34,653 bases of DNA from Clostridiales bacterium (GTDB lineage Bacteria; Bacillota; Clostridia; Lachnospirales; Cellulosilyticaceae). Location: positions 1 through 34,653 of the forward strand of contig DYCF01000019.1 of assembly GCA_019418225.1 (NCBI GenBank), given 5' to 3'. Below, one piece after another: positions 1 through 7,553 of the stretch (position 1 is its first letter; each line of letters opens with the position of its first letter). Both the position numbers and the translations under genes were made by a program. Under the pieces are notes generated by a model. It was not told the origin of the DNA, ran no database searches, and saw nothing but the letters and a program-made list of their open reading frames with translations.

Positions 1-47
1 ATTTTTATTATTTTTGTTACTGGAAAGATTTAGTTTTAAGTTTACGC

Positions 48-332
48 TTATGATTTTTTATTATAAATACGTTCAACTGCTAGCATAAAGGCCCAACTCG
101 TTATCAGCAAAGAAAAACTTTGTGCAAAAAAGTCACCCTTTAATAACGAATCAATAGCAACTACCAAGTATAAAATATACCCTAACATGCCACATATAAA
201 ACAAACAATCATTAAATTCTTTTCAAATTTACTTTCTTTTAATTTAATATTTTTTACTGCAGCTATGGCAAAATAACAAAACATAAAAAATATTAGATTA
301 AAAATTATATGACTAATTAATAATAAATTCAT
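48..332 (-). CDS. Small three-helix membrane protein, possible bacteriocin immunity protein
   Basis: The 94-residue product is mostly hydrophobic, with about three membrane segments (roughly residues 4-25, 38-60 and 68-86) separated by a basic loop (KNIKLKESKFEK) and ending in a short basic tail. I do not recognise the family. Its start codon shares a base with the stop codon of the upstream bacteriocin-like peptide gene (TAATG), so translation is probably coupled. Small multi-pass membrane proteins placed directly after class II bacteriocin genes are commonly immunity proteins, and that is the basis of the guess; nothing in the sequence itself proves it. It could equally be an accessory membrane protein. 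No gene follows before the window edge. Confidence 0.6.
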   Translation of the reverse strand: MNLLLISHIIFNLIFFMFCYFAIAAVKNIKLKESKFEKNLMIVCFICGMLGYILYLVVAIDSLLKGDFFAQSFSLLITSWAFMLAVERIYNKKS

Positions 333-517
333 TACGCACCTGCTATAGCTGTTAATAATCCACCTGCTACACCTACAGTAACTACTAATGCTCCGCCTCC
401 AGAAACAATAGCACCAGCAGCAATTAATCCGCCACCAACTACTGAAAGCCAGCCTCCTCCTTCAACTTCAATTAATTCTTCAGTATTCATATTAGAAAAA
501 CATTCAGTATTTAACAT
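332..517 (-). CDS. Double-glycine leader bacteriocin-like peptide precursor (peptide 1)
   Basis: The 61-residue precursor has a 21-residue leader ending in EELIEVEGG, the classic double-glycine processing site for C39-peptidase ABC exporters. The predicted mature peptide of 40 residues starts GWLSVVGGG and is almost wholly Gly, Ala, Val, Leu and Ile, with several GxxxG-like spacings that could pack two helices together. The start is supported by AAGGAG placed a few bases before ATG. The gene follows peptide 2 by 23 bases and overlaps the next membrane protein gene by one base. Known of the family: unmodified two-peptide class II bacteriocins act by forming membrane pores. Inferred: this is one half of such a pair. 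It could instead be a signalling peptide. No exporter is visible here. Confidence 0.72.
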   Translation of the reverse strand: MLNTECFSNMNTEELIEVEGGGWLSVVGGGLIAAGAIVSGGGALVVTVGVAGGLLTAIAGA

Positions 518-540
518 AATCTTTTCTCCTTAATTATAAT

Positions 541-726
541 TTATATACCTGCATCAATACAAGCTAAACCGCCGCCAGCTAATGCTAAACCAGCTCCTGG
601 ATTTACTACTGCTACTGGTACTGCAGCTGCTACTGCCACTGTTCCAAAGAAAACACAAGCTGCTTCTTTCCAGCCTCCTCCTTCTACGATTTCTAATTCT
701 GATGCTGTCATTTGCGTAAATTCCAT
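541..726 (-). CDS. Double-glycine leader bacteriocin-like peptide precursor (peptide 2)
   Basis: I start this at 726 because AAAGGAG lies seven bases upstream; a longer frame from 756 would put that site inside the gene. The 61-residue product has a 17-residue leader ending in SELEIVEGG, then a 44-residue predicted mature peptide beginning GWKEAACVFFG. It carries two cysteines, near both ends of the mature part, which could form a disulfide, and is rich in Ala, Val and Gly. The leader and the GG/GW junction match peptide 1 closely, so the two genes are probably a functional pair exported by the same transporter. A promoter-like site lies about 80-110 bases upstream. The exact family was not identified. 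Confidence 0.72.
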   Translation of the reverse strand: MEFTQMTASELEIVEGGGWKEAACVFFGTVAVAAAVPVAVVNPGAGLALAGGGLACIDAGI

Positions 727-808
727 TTTAATGCTCCTTTTATTATTTGTTGTCAACTGTATTTCGTACGCTAATATAGTTGTGATCTCAGTAATTACTT
801 GTATATAT

Positions 809-837
809 ATTTTATTTCAAATATATACATATTTCAA
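809..837 (-). promoter_or_regulatory. Probable sigma-A promoter of the bacteriocin-like genes
   Basis: On the minus strand TTGAAA (832-837) and TAAAAT (809-814) are separated by exactly 17 bases, upstream of the peptide 2 ribosome binding site. An inverted repeat GTATATAT (801-808) and ATATATAC (821-828) overlaps the -10 region, so a regulator could bind there. AT-rich sequence makes chance matches common. Confidence 0.45.
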
Positions 838-904
838 CCAAGTCAGCCAACACCTTATGGACAAAAAAAGACATTTCATACCTTTTATTTTAAAGCATGC
901 AAAA

Positions 905-942
905 AACACCTATATAGTCCCCGTCGGGTCTATATAGGTGTT
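905..942 (-). terminator. Strong intrinsic terminator
   Basis: A perfect 13-bp inverted repeat (905-917 with 930-942) encloses a 12-base loop that can add three more C-G pairs. On the minus strand it is followed at once by six T residues (901-906 on the plus strand are A). No comparable T run follows on the plus strand, so it ends minus-strand transcription from gpmI or from the RNA candidate beside it. Confidence 0.85.
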
Positions 943-1131
943 ACGTAAAACATGCATGTATTTCCCGTAGTGGGTAGCTAATCCACTACTTTGTTTACGA
1001 TTTTGATGAATGCCTTGGGAGCTAACCGAAGCATTCAAGGATGGTTATTTGGTTGTTGTCGAATCTATTGCTTGTTGCTATCTTTAACAGTTTCTAAGTG
1101 TTAGTGTAGCCCTATGGCTACTTGTTGCAAC
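905..1131 (-). ncRNA. Candidate structured small RNA or structured gpmI 3' UTR
   Basis: This 360-base stretch after gpmI has no plausible gene but contains a chain of hairpins ending in the terminator. One stem is TGAATGC (1007-1013) with GCATTCA (1031-1037); another is GTAGTGG (967-973) with CCACTAC (983-989). Further upstream GTAGCC and GGGCTAC pair, enclosed by GTTGC and GCAAC. The first two hairpin loops both expose TTAGCT on the minus strand. A TATAAT at 1138-1143 could start a separate RNA near 1131 of about 230 nt, although no good -35 is seen. The family is not recognised. A long structured 3' UTR processed from the glycolytic transcript is the alternative. Confidence 0.45.
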
Positions 1132-1180
1132 ATTATTATTATAAGTACTTTGTTTTCTTTAAATGCATTTTTAAGTTTGT

Positions 1181-1255
1181 TTGTGTGTGTGTAATAGTAA
1201 ACTTTAAGTTGCATTCTTCTTGTTTCAAGACTCAAATTGTGTGTGTGTAATAGTA
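1181..1255. repeat. Pair of identical 19-base GT-rich direct repeats
   Basis: The same 19 bases, five GT steps followed by AATAGTA, occur at 1181-1199 and 1237-1255, 56 bases apart, in the non-coding stretch after gpmI. TTTAAGTT also recurs around them (near 1170, 1203 and 1273). The function is unknown. Confidence 0.7.
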
Positions 1256-1302
1256 TGAATCTATGAACCAATTTTAAGTTTTTACTTCGTACTTAATTTA
1301 AG

Positions 1303-2838
1303 CTATTTTACTAATAAAGATTCGCCGGTCATTTCAGCTGGTTGTTCCATTCCCATCATTTCAAGTAAAGTTGGTGCGATATCTGCAAGTTTACCGCCTT
1401 CTTTAAGTGTTACACCCTCTTTGTAATTAACAAGGATAAATGGTACTGGATTAGTTGTGTGTGCTGTAAACGCTTCATGATTTGTGTAATCAATCATTTG
1501 TTCAGCATTTCCGTGGTCTGCACAAATAAATGCATAACCATTTGTTTCTTCAATAGCAGTGATTACTTGACCTACTGCTTTATCCACAGCTTCAATTGCT
1601 TTTTTAGCTGCTTCTAAATCACCTGTGTGACCAACCATATCTGGGTTAGCAAAGTTACAGATAATTACATCGTATTCGCCGCCACGAATAGCTGCATCTA
1701 ATTTGTCTGCCACTTCAAATACACTCATTTCTGGTTGTAAATCATAAGTTGCTACTTTTGGTGAAGGAATTAATGTACGATCTTCTCCTTCATTACACTC
1801 TTCTACACCACCGTTGAAGAAGAAAGTAACGTGTGCATATTTTTCTGTTTCAGCAATACGAAGTTGTGTTTTACCATTTTTCGCTAAGTACTCACCAAAT
1901 GTATTAGTAAGTGCTTCTGGTTTGAAACATACATCTGTCACAGGAAGTGTGATATCGTATTGTGTAAATGTTGTGAATGCGCATCCAATCTTTTCTCTCT
2001 TGAAACCATCGAACTCGTCATCAACAAATACTCTTGTCATCTCACGTGCACGGTCTGGTCTAAAGTTAAAGAAGATTACGCTATCATCAGCAGAGATTTT
2101 ACCGATAGCTTCGCCGCCTTCTGTAATAACAGTTGGTACAACGAATTCATCGTTAACTTCTTTTGCATATGAATCAGCAATAGCTTGTACTGGATCTGTA
2201 GCTTTTTCGCCTTCTCCTAAAGCAATTGCCTTGTAAGCTTTTTCTACGCGGTCCCATCTATTATCACGGTCCATTGCATAGTAACGACCAGAAATAGATG
2301 CAACTTTACCTACACCGATTTCTTTCATTTTAGCAACAAGTGCTTCCATGAATTCTTTAGCAGATGCAGGAGGTGTATCACGTCCATCTAAGAAGGCATG
2401 TACGTATACTTTTTCAAGTCCTTCTCTTTTAGCCATTTCAAGAAGACCATAAAGATGTTCGATATGGCTGTGTACACCACCATCTGATAATAAACCAAAT
2501 AAGTGAAGTGCACTATTATTTGTTTTACAAACGTTCATAGCGTTTACTAATGCTTCATTTTTAAAGAAGTCACCATCTTGGATTGCTTTTGTAATACTTG
2601 TAAGTTGTTGGTATACAATACGTCCAGCACCCATGTTAAGGTGACCAACTTCTGAGTTACCCATTTGTCCATCTGGAAGTCCTACAGCCATACCACTTGC
2701 ATAGCCTTTTACAGTAGGATATTTTTTCATAATAGCATCAAGATTAGGTTTGTTAGCTTCTGCTACAGCATTAGCTTCCATGTTTTCATTGATACCAAAT
2801 CCATCAAGGATGAGTAATAAAGTTGTTTGTTTACTCAT
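1303..2838 (-). CDS. gpmI: 2,3-bisphosphoglycerate-independent phosphoglycerate mutase
   Basis: The enzyme converts 3-phosphoglycerate to 2-phosphoglycerate in glycolysis, in the cytosol, using two manganese ions. At 511 residues it has the usual length of the family. The first metal site is visible at LDGFGIN (Asp12) and the phosphoserine nucleophile at Ser62 in GQMGNSEVGHLNMGAGR; the second metal cluster includes CADHGNAEQM near the C-terminus and HEAFTAHTTNPVP. The start has AGGAG eight bases upstream. It is the last gene of the cggR-gapA-pgk-tpiA-gpmI operon. In Bacillus subtilis eno comes next, but here it is absent and a structured non-coding stretch follows. The identification is secure. 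Confidence 0.97.
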   Translation of the reverse strand: MSKQTTLLLILDGFGINENMEANAVAEANKPNLDAIMKKYPTVKGYASGMAVGLPDGQMGNSEVGHLNMGAGRIVYQQLTSITKAIQDGDFFKNEALVNAMNVCKTNNSALHLFGLLSDGGVHSHIEHLYGLLEMAKREGLEKVYVHAFLDGRDTPPASAKEFMEALVAKMKEIGVGKVASISGRYYAMDRDNRWDRVEKAYKAIALGEGEKATDPVQAIADSYAKEVNDEFVVPTVITEGGEAIGKISADDSVIFFNFRPDRAREMTRVFVDDEFDGFKREKIGCAFTTFTQYDITLPVTDVCFKPEALTNTFGEYLAKNGKTQLRIAETEKYAHVTFFFNGGVEECNEGEDRTLIPSPKVATYDLQPEMSVFEVADKLDAAIRGGEYDVIICNFANPDMVGHTGDLEAAKKAIEAVDKAVGQVITAIEETNGYAFICADHGNAEQMIDYTNHEAFTAHTTNPVPFILVNYKEGVTLKEGGKLADIAPTLLEMMGMEQPAEMTGESLLVK

Positions 2839-2850
2839 TGTCGTTCTCCT

Positions 2851-2940
2851 ATCCCAAAGATTACTGTTGTAACCTAAGATTATTATTATAACCTTAGATT
2901 ACATTTATAATCTCAGATTAATATTCTAACCTTGAAGTTA
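2851..2940. repeat. Five tandem units of 19-bp period between tpiA and gpmI
   Basis: Units resembling TAACCTAAGATTA begin at 2851, 2870, 2889, 2908 and 2927, exactly 19 bases apart and each separated by six variable bases. On the minus strand the units at 2889-2901 and 2870-2882 can pair over 13 positions with two G-U pairs and a six-base loop; the unit at 2908-2920 is itself an almost perfect palindrome. The array fills the whole intergenic gap, so it may shape mRNA processing or stability, or bind a protein. Confidence 0.75.
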
Positions 2941-2959
2941 AACTTTCAAATAATCGATC

Positions 2960-3703
2960 TTAGTAGTTTACGATTGATGCAAATTCTGGTTTAAGAGATG
3001 CACCACCTACAAGACCACCATCGATATTACCCATGTTGAATAATTCGTTAGCATTACCACCGTTTACTGATCCGCCGTATTGAACGCGTACCGCGTCAGC
3101 TACTTCTTGACCATAAACTTCTCCAACTACAGTTCTGATAGCTGCGCAAACTTCTTCTGCTTGAGCTGATGTAGCTGTTTTACCTGTTCCGATTGCCCAG
3201 ATTGGTTCATAAGCAATTACAACATTTTTAGCATCTTCTGCTTTTACATCTTTAAGTGCAATTTTTGTTTGAAGACGTACAAGGTCGATAGTTACGCCTT
3301 GTTCTCTTTCTTCTAAACTTTCACCAACACAGATGATTGGTACTAAGTTATGTTCAATAGCTTTTAATACTTTTTTGTTAACTGTTTCATCAGTTTCAGC
3401 GAAGTATTGTCTTCTTTCTGAGTGACCGATTACTACATATTTAACACCAAGTTCTACAAGCATGCTTGGTGCGATTTCACCTGTAAAAGCACCACTTTCT
3501 TCAAAGTGCATATTTTGAGCACCTACACCAATGTTTGTTCCTTTAACAGCATCAAGTACAGCTGGAAGGCACACGAAAGGTGGGCATACAACTACTTCTA
3601 CATCAGTTGTGTTGATTTCATTTTTTAATGAATTAATAAGTTCAACAGCTTTAGCTGGAGTCATGTTCATTTTCCAGTTTCCTGCTACGATTTTTTTACG
3701 CAT
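2960..3703 (-). CDS. tpiA: Triosephosphate isomerase
   Basis: The enzyme interconverts dihydroxyacetone phosphate and glyceraldehyde 3-phosphate in the cytosol as a TIM-barrel dimer. All catalytic residues are in place: Lys11 and Asn9 in GNWKMN, His94 in VVIGHSERR and Glu166 in AYEPIWAIGTG, with the phosphate-binding GGSVNGGN and GGLVGGASL loops near the end. Its 247 residues match the family. AAAGGAG precedes the ATG by a normal distance. It is the fourth gene of the cggR operon, separated from pgk by a 200-base spacer with a hairpin and from gpmI by the 19-bp repeats. Confidence 0.98.
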   Translation of the reverse strand: MRKKIVAGNWKMNMTPAKAVELINSLKNEINTTDVEVVVCPPFVCLPAVLDAVKGTNIGVGAQNMHFEESGAFTGEIAPSMLVELGVKYVVIGHSERRQYFAETDETVNKKVLKAIEHNLVPIICVGESLEEREQGVTIDLVRLQTKIALKDVKAEDAKNVVIAYEPIWAIGTGKTATSAQAEEVCAAIRTVVGEVYGQEVADAVRVQYGGSVNGGNANELFNMGNIDGGLVGGASLKPEFASIVNY

Positions 3704-3769
3704 TTAAAAACACTCCTTTGGGTTAAAATTCACCCCATAATATATTGTTAATCTCATTGTTTAACTTAA

Positions 3770-3810
3770 CTATAATTCCCTTTAAATGAATTGGCGTCCA
3801 TTTATTATAG
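3770..3810 (-). other. Hairpin in the pgk-tpiA spacer
   Basis: CTATAA (3770-3775) pairs with TTATAG (3805-3810) and TAAATG (3783-3788) with CATTTA (3799-3804), leaving a bulge on one arm. There is no T run, so it is more likely an RNA stability or processing element than a terminator. The rest of the 200-base spacer shows nothing clear. Confidence 0.4.
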
Positions 3811-3904
3811 TTTCTATTTTCTCTATTATTAACAGCTCTTCATAATATATCTTATAAAAAACCATTTATAAAATATGCTTTTATTTAAATTATAAAATCA
3901 AAGA

Positions 3905-5119
3905 TTATTTGTTGTCAGCAGCAGCTACACCTGGAAGTTCTTTACCTTCTAAGAACTCAAGTGATGCACCACCACCTGTAGAGATGTGTGACATTTTGTC
4001 AGCAAATCCAAGACGTTTAACAGCGTTTACAGAGTCTCCTCCACCTACTACTGTTGTTGCACCTTCAAGGTTAGCAACTGCGTCACATACTGCAAGAGTA
4101 CCAGCAGCGAAGTTTTCAAATTCGAATACACCCATTGGTCCATTCCATACAACTGTTTTAGCACCTTCAAGCGCTTTTTTGTAAAGTTCAATTGTTTTTG
4201 GTCCGATATCGAATCCTGACCAACCAGCTTCAATTGTTTCAACAACAGCTTTTTCTGTGTCGTTAGCAAATGTTTTACCAACAACGTGGTCAACTGGAAG
4301 TAAAAGTTTAACACCTTTTTCTTCAGCTTTTTTAACCATTTCTAAAGCGTAATCCATTTTATCTTCTTCTAATAATGAGTTACCAACTTCTTGTCCTTGA
4401 GCTTTAAGGAATGTGTAAGCCATACCTCCACCGATGATAAGTGTATCAACTTTTTCAAGAAGGTTGTTGATAACAGCAATTTTATCAGATACTTTAGCAC
4501 CACCAAGGATAGCTACGAATGGACGAACTGGATTTTCTACAGCTTCGCCTAAGAATTTGATTTCTTTTTGCATTAAGTAACCAACTACGTTTTCTTTACA
4601 GAATTTAGTTACACCTACGTTTGAACAGTGTGCACGGTGAGCTGTACCGAAAGCATCATTTACGAATACTTCGTTATCACAAAGTGCAGCTAATTCTTTA
4701 GCGTAGTTTTCTGCATTTTCATCTTTTCCATATTTTGTTTCTTCTGCTCTGTAACGAGTGTTTTGAAGTAATAATACTTCACCATCTTTAAGGTCAGCAG
4801 CTACTTTTTGTGTTTCTGGACCTGTTACTTGTGGATCATTAACGAATTTAACGTCTAATCCTAATCTTTCTGAAAGAGCAGCAGCAACTGGAGCTAATGA
4901 TAACTCTGGAAGAGCTTCTCCTTTTGGTTTACCAAGGTGTGAGCAAAGGATAACTTTTGCACCTTGTTCTAATAATTTTTTGATTGTTGGAAGTGCACCA
5001 TCAATACGATTGTAGTTTTGGATAACTCCTTCTTTTAAAGGTACGTTGAAGTCACAACGTACTAATACCTTTTTGCCTTGAAGATTTGTTAAATCATCAA
5101 CTGTTTTTTTGTTTAACAT
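3905..5119 (-). CDS. pgk: Phosphoglycerate kinase
   Basis: The enzyme transfers phosphate from 1,3-bisphosphoglycerate to ADP, the first ATP-yielding step of glycolysis. The N-terminal substrate domain shows VLVRCDFNVPL (about residues 18-28) and SHLGKPKG (about 60-67). The C-terminal nucleotide domain shows GGAKVSDK, WNGPMGVFE and the Gly-rich GGGDSV followed by STGGGASLEFLEGK. Its 404 residues are slightly above the usual 394-400. AAAGGAG lies just upstream of the ATG. It sits between gapA and tpiA in the CggR-controlled operon. The identification is secure. Confidence 0.98.
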   Translation of the reverse strand: MLNKKTVDDLTNLQGKKVLVRCDFNVPLKEGVIQNYNRIDGALPTIKKLLEQGAKVILCSHLGKPKGEALPELSLAPVAAALSERLGLDVKFVNDPQVTGPETQKVAADLKDGEVLLLQNTRYRAEETKYGKDENAENYAKELAALCDNEVFVNDAFGTAHRAHCSNVGVTKFCKENVVGYLMQKEIKFLGEAVENPVRPFVAILGGAKVSDKIAVINNLLEKVDTLIIGGGMAYTFLKAQGQEVGNSLLEEDKMDYALEMVKKAEEKGVKLLLPVDHVVGKTFANDTEKAVVETIEAGWSGFDIGPKTIELYKKALEGAKTVVWNGPMGVFEFENFAAGTLAVCDAVANLEGATTVVGGGDSVNAVKRLGFADKMSHISTGGGASLEFLEGKELPGVAAADNK

Positions 5120-5227
5120 AGTCGTAAACTCCTTTCAAATTTTGATAATAAAATTATACATTATATCATGATTATACAAAAGTAAAATCTACAATATTTA
5201 TGGAAATTTTACTTAATAAATGTCAAA

Positions 5228-5268
5228 AGGGTCCAGTCCTATAAGTCTAACCTACAAGACCGGACCCT
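5228..5268 (-). other. Hairpin in the gapA-pgk spacer
   Basis: AGGGTCC (5228-5234) pairs with GGACCCT (5262-5268), then after one mismatch GTC (5236-5238) pairs with GAC (5258-5260). On the minus strand it is followed by TTTTGACATTT, a poor T run. It may be a leaky terminator lowering pgk-tpiA-gpmI expression relative to gapA, or an mRNA stabiliser at the gapA 3' end. Confidence 0.5.
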
Positions 5269-5300
5269 GTTAGGATCTTATATCACTAGTTACTTAAAAA

Positions 5301-6308
5301 TTAAGCAAGTTCAGCGAAGTATTTGATTGTTCTAACCATTTGGCTTGTGTATGAGTTTTCGTTGTCATACCAAGAAACAACTTGTACTTGAGATGTACCA
5401 TTGTCAAGGTTAGTTACCATTGTTTGTGTAGCATCGAATAATGAACCGTATGTGATACCTACGATATCAGATGATACTAATTCTTCTTCTGTGTAACCGA
5501 AAGATGCATTTGAAGCAGCTTTCATAGCTTCGTTGATTTGTTCTTTTGTTACTGTTCCTTCAACTACAGCTGTAAGGATTGTTGTTGAACCTGTTGGAAC
5601 TGGAACACGTTGTGCAGCACCGATTAATTTACCGTTTAATGCTGGGATAACTAAACCGATAGCTTTAGCAGCACCTGTTGAGTTAGGAACGATGTTTACA
5701 GCAGCAGCTCTAGCTCTTCTGAAATCACCTTTTCTGTGTGGACCATCAAGTACCATTTGGTCACCTGTGTAAGCATGGATTGTAGCCATGATACCAGATT
5801 TGATTGGTGCTAAGTTGTTAAGTGCATTAGCCATTGGAGCTAAGCAGTTTGTTGTACAAGAAGCTGCAGAAATGATTGTATCTTCTTTTGTTAATGTTCC
5901 TTCGTTTACACCGAATACGATTGTTGGAAGGTCGTTTCCAGCTGGAGCTGAAATAACAACTTTTTTAGCACCTGCATTGATGTGTGCTTGAGATTTAGCT
6001 TTAGATACATAGAAACCTGTACATTCAAGTACTACGTCTACGTCTAATTCTCCCCATGGAAGGTTGTTAGCATCTGCTTCTGCGTAGATTTTGATTTCTT
6101 TACCGTTTACAACGATTGAATCTTCTTTAGCTTCAACTGTACCGTTGTATCTACCTTGAGAAGAGTCATATTTTAATAAGTGTGCTAACATTGCTGGGTT
6201 AGTTAAATCGTTGATTGCTACGATTTCGTAACCTTCTGCTCCGAACATTTGTCTGAAAGCAAGACGTCCAATACGTCCAAATCCATTAATCGCTACTTTT
6301 ACTGCCAT
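5301..6308 (-). CDS. gapA: Glyceraldehyde-3-phosphate dehydrogenase, NAD-dependent type
   Basis: The enzyme oxidises and phosphorylates glyceraldehyde 3-phosphate to 1,3-bisphosphoglycerate. The NAD-binding start is INGFGRIGRLAFRQ, with Asp34 in AINDL favouring NAD over NADP. The catalytic cysteine is Cys151 in SAASCTTNC and its base His178 in ATIHAYTGDQ; WYDNENSYTSQM marks the C-terminus. At 335 residues it is a standard glycolytic form. It has one of the strongest ribosome binding sites in the window (AAGGAGG). It is the first enzyme gene after the repressor cggR, as in Bacillus subtilis, with a 152-base spacer between them. Confidence 0.98.
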   Translation of the reverse strand: MAVKVAINGFGRIGRLAFRQMFGAEGYEIVAINDLTNPAMLAHLLKYDSSQGRYNGTVEAKEDSIVVNGKEIKIYAEADANNLPWGELDVDVVLECTGFYVSKAKSQAHINAGAKKVVISAPAGNDLPTIVFGVNEGTLTKEDTIISAASCTTNCLAPMANALNNLAPIKSGIMATIHAYTGDQMVLDGPHRKGDFRRARAAAVNIVPNSTGAAKAIGLVIPALNGKLIGAAQRVPVPTGSTTILTAVVEGTVTKEQINEAMKAASNASFGYTEEELVSSDIVGITYGSLFDATQTMVTNLDNGTSQVQVVSWYDNENSYTSQMVRTIKYFAELA

Positions 6309-6353
6309 TATTGGTTCCTCCTTAAGAAATATCTTTTGATTTTATATATTCAA

Positions 6354-6387
6354 ATCGCCGTTATTAGTATGTACCAGTAGTGGCGAT
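6354..6387 (-). other. Weak hairpin in the cggR-gapA spacer
   Basis: ATCGCC (6354-6359) pairs with GGCGAT (6382-6387) around a 22-base loop. In Bacillus subtilis the cggR-gapA message is cut near this junction so that gapA mRNA outlives cggR; a stem here would fit that pattern, but the position match is the only support. Confidence 0.3.
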
Positions 6388-6460
6388 ATGATACCTGTTT
6401 CATTTTACCACTTATCTTCAAAATTTTCTACTTTTTAAAGTGAATTTTTTAACTATTTTT

Positions 6461-7495
6461 TTAATTCTTTTCGTAAGTAGTAAGTATTCGTTTAGCAGCT
6501 CCCTCATCTAATATGAGATAGCTTCCTTTAAGTAAAGTACTAGTTGCCATAATAGCATCTGCTTTACTTTCACCACCAGCTACTGCGATTCTAACTGGAA
6601 TTGCTTTTGCAATCTCAGGTTCGACACCTATAGAGCCTGTGGCATACACAACTTGTCCTTCTTTGTTAAAATAATATCTAAAAGACTCTGCAACCGCCTG
6701 TTTCTCTTCTAAATGTTTTAAGACAACTGGTGGCTCGTTGCGACGTTTTGCCATTTTTATGGCATTTCCTATTCCAAATATAATAATATCTGTTTTTGAA
6801 ATCTTTTGCAATAAATTTTGTATCTGTGGTTCACTTTTTATAAGGCTAATGGACTGATTACTGAGATTATCTGGAATCGCTAATAACTCATACTCTGCAT
6901 CTAGCTTCTTAGCAAGTTCTACTGCTATAGTATGTGCTTGCAGTTCCACTCTTTGACCTACGCTTCCTCTAGCAGGAATAACTCTTAAGCCATTAAAGTG
7001 ATGTCCGCATCTTGGCATAGATGCAATCATATGGGCAATGGTTGTTCCTCCTGTAATCGCAACTGTGCACTCATCCTTAAGTTCATGCTCTAGTATGCTC
7101 ATACAAGCAACACCCAGTTCATTTTTTATTTCATCGCGTTCATCCATATTGCCCTTTACAACGATAGCTTTTTTAAGTTCTAGTAAAGCTTCAATATCTT
7201 TTTCTAAGCGACTTGTAGCTTCTAACTCATGAATGATGGCATACAATGTATTTAATACATCTTCTCCCTGCGGTGTAATACTTATACCCATAGAAGAAAT
7301 TTCAACAAGCCCATTTTGAAATAATCGATCCACTTCACCACGAACCGTTCTTTCTGATACTTTCAGTAAGTTTACAAGTGTTCTTCGACCGACTGGTTCA
7401 TTTTGCATAATGGTTTGCAAAAGCCTGTAACGTTCTTTAAACATTTGAAGCCCTTCTGGAAGTAATCTCTCTAAGGCATTTACTATATTTTGCAT
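6461..7495 (-). CDS. cggR: Central glycolytic genes regulator, SorC/DeoR-type repressor
   Basis: The protein represses the glycolytic operon and is released by fructose 1,6-bisphosphate in Bacillus. An N-terminal winged helix is visible (about residues 25-80, GRRTLVNLLKVSERTVRGEV), followed by the sugar-phosphate-binding domain (TIAHMI, ARGSVGQRVELQAHTIA, GIGNAIKMAKRR, and the closing GGESKADAIMATST). A longer frame begins at 7516, but I start at 7495. A GAGGAG lies seven bases before that ATG, and the upstream ATG falls within the operator. The resulting 344 residues agree with the roughly 340 of the Bacillus protein. It heads its own operon and so should be autoregulated. Confidence 0.93.
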   Translation of the reverse strand: MQNIVNALERLLPEGLQMFKERYRLLQTIMQNEPVGRRTLVNLLKVSERTVRGEVDRLFQNGLVEISSMGISITPQGEDVLNTLYAIIHELEATSRLEKDIEALLELKKAIVVKGNMDERDEIKNELGVACMSILEHELKDECTVAITGGTTIAHMIASMPRCGHHFNGLRVIPARGSVGQRVELQAHTIAVELAKKLDAEYELLAIPDNLSNQSISLIKSEPQIQNLLQKISKTDIIIFGIGNAIKMAKRRNEPPVVLKHLEEKQAVAESFRYYFNKEGQVVYATGSIGVEPEIAKAIPVRIAVAGGESKADAIMATSTLLKGSYLILDEGAAKRILTTYEKN

Positions 7496-7510
7496 TGCTA
7501 TACTCCTCGG

Positions 7511-7546
7511 GTACATTTTTGTCCCACGACTTACTTTTTTGTCCCA
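7511..7546 (-). promoter_or_regulatory. CggR operator, two half-sites 20 bases apart
   Basis: On the minus strand TGGGACAAAAAAGTAA (7546 down to 7531) and TGGGACAAAAATGTAC (7526 down to 7511) are direct repeats with a 20-base period. Established: the Bacillus subtilis CggR operator is two direct repeats of the form CGGGAC-N6-TGTC with the same 20-base period, also placed between promoter and cggR. The half-sites here differ mainly in the first base and the last four. Confidence 0.85.
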
Positions 7547-7553
7547 CTCCCTT

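Noticed and set aside
731..937. Plus-strand frame of 68 codons across the bacteriocin promoter
   Set aside because: It runs through the promoter and into the terminator hairpin, with no ribosome binding site.
1181..1255. CRISPR array
   Set aside because: Only two short repeats, simple in sequence, with one spacer-like gap and no cas genes.
2851..2940. CRISPR array
   Set aside because: Units are 13 bases with six-base gaps, far too short for repeats and spacers.
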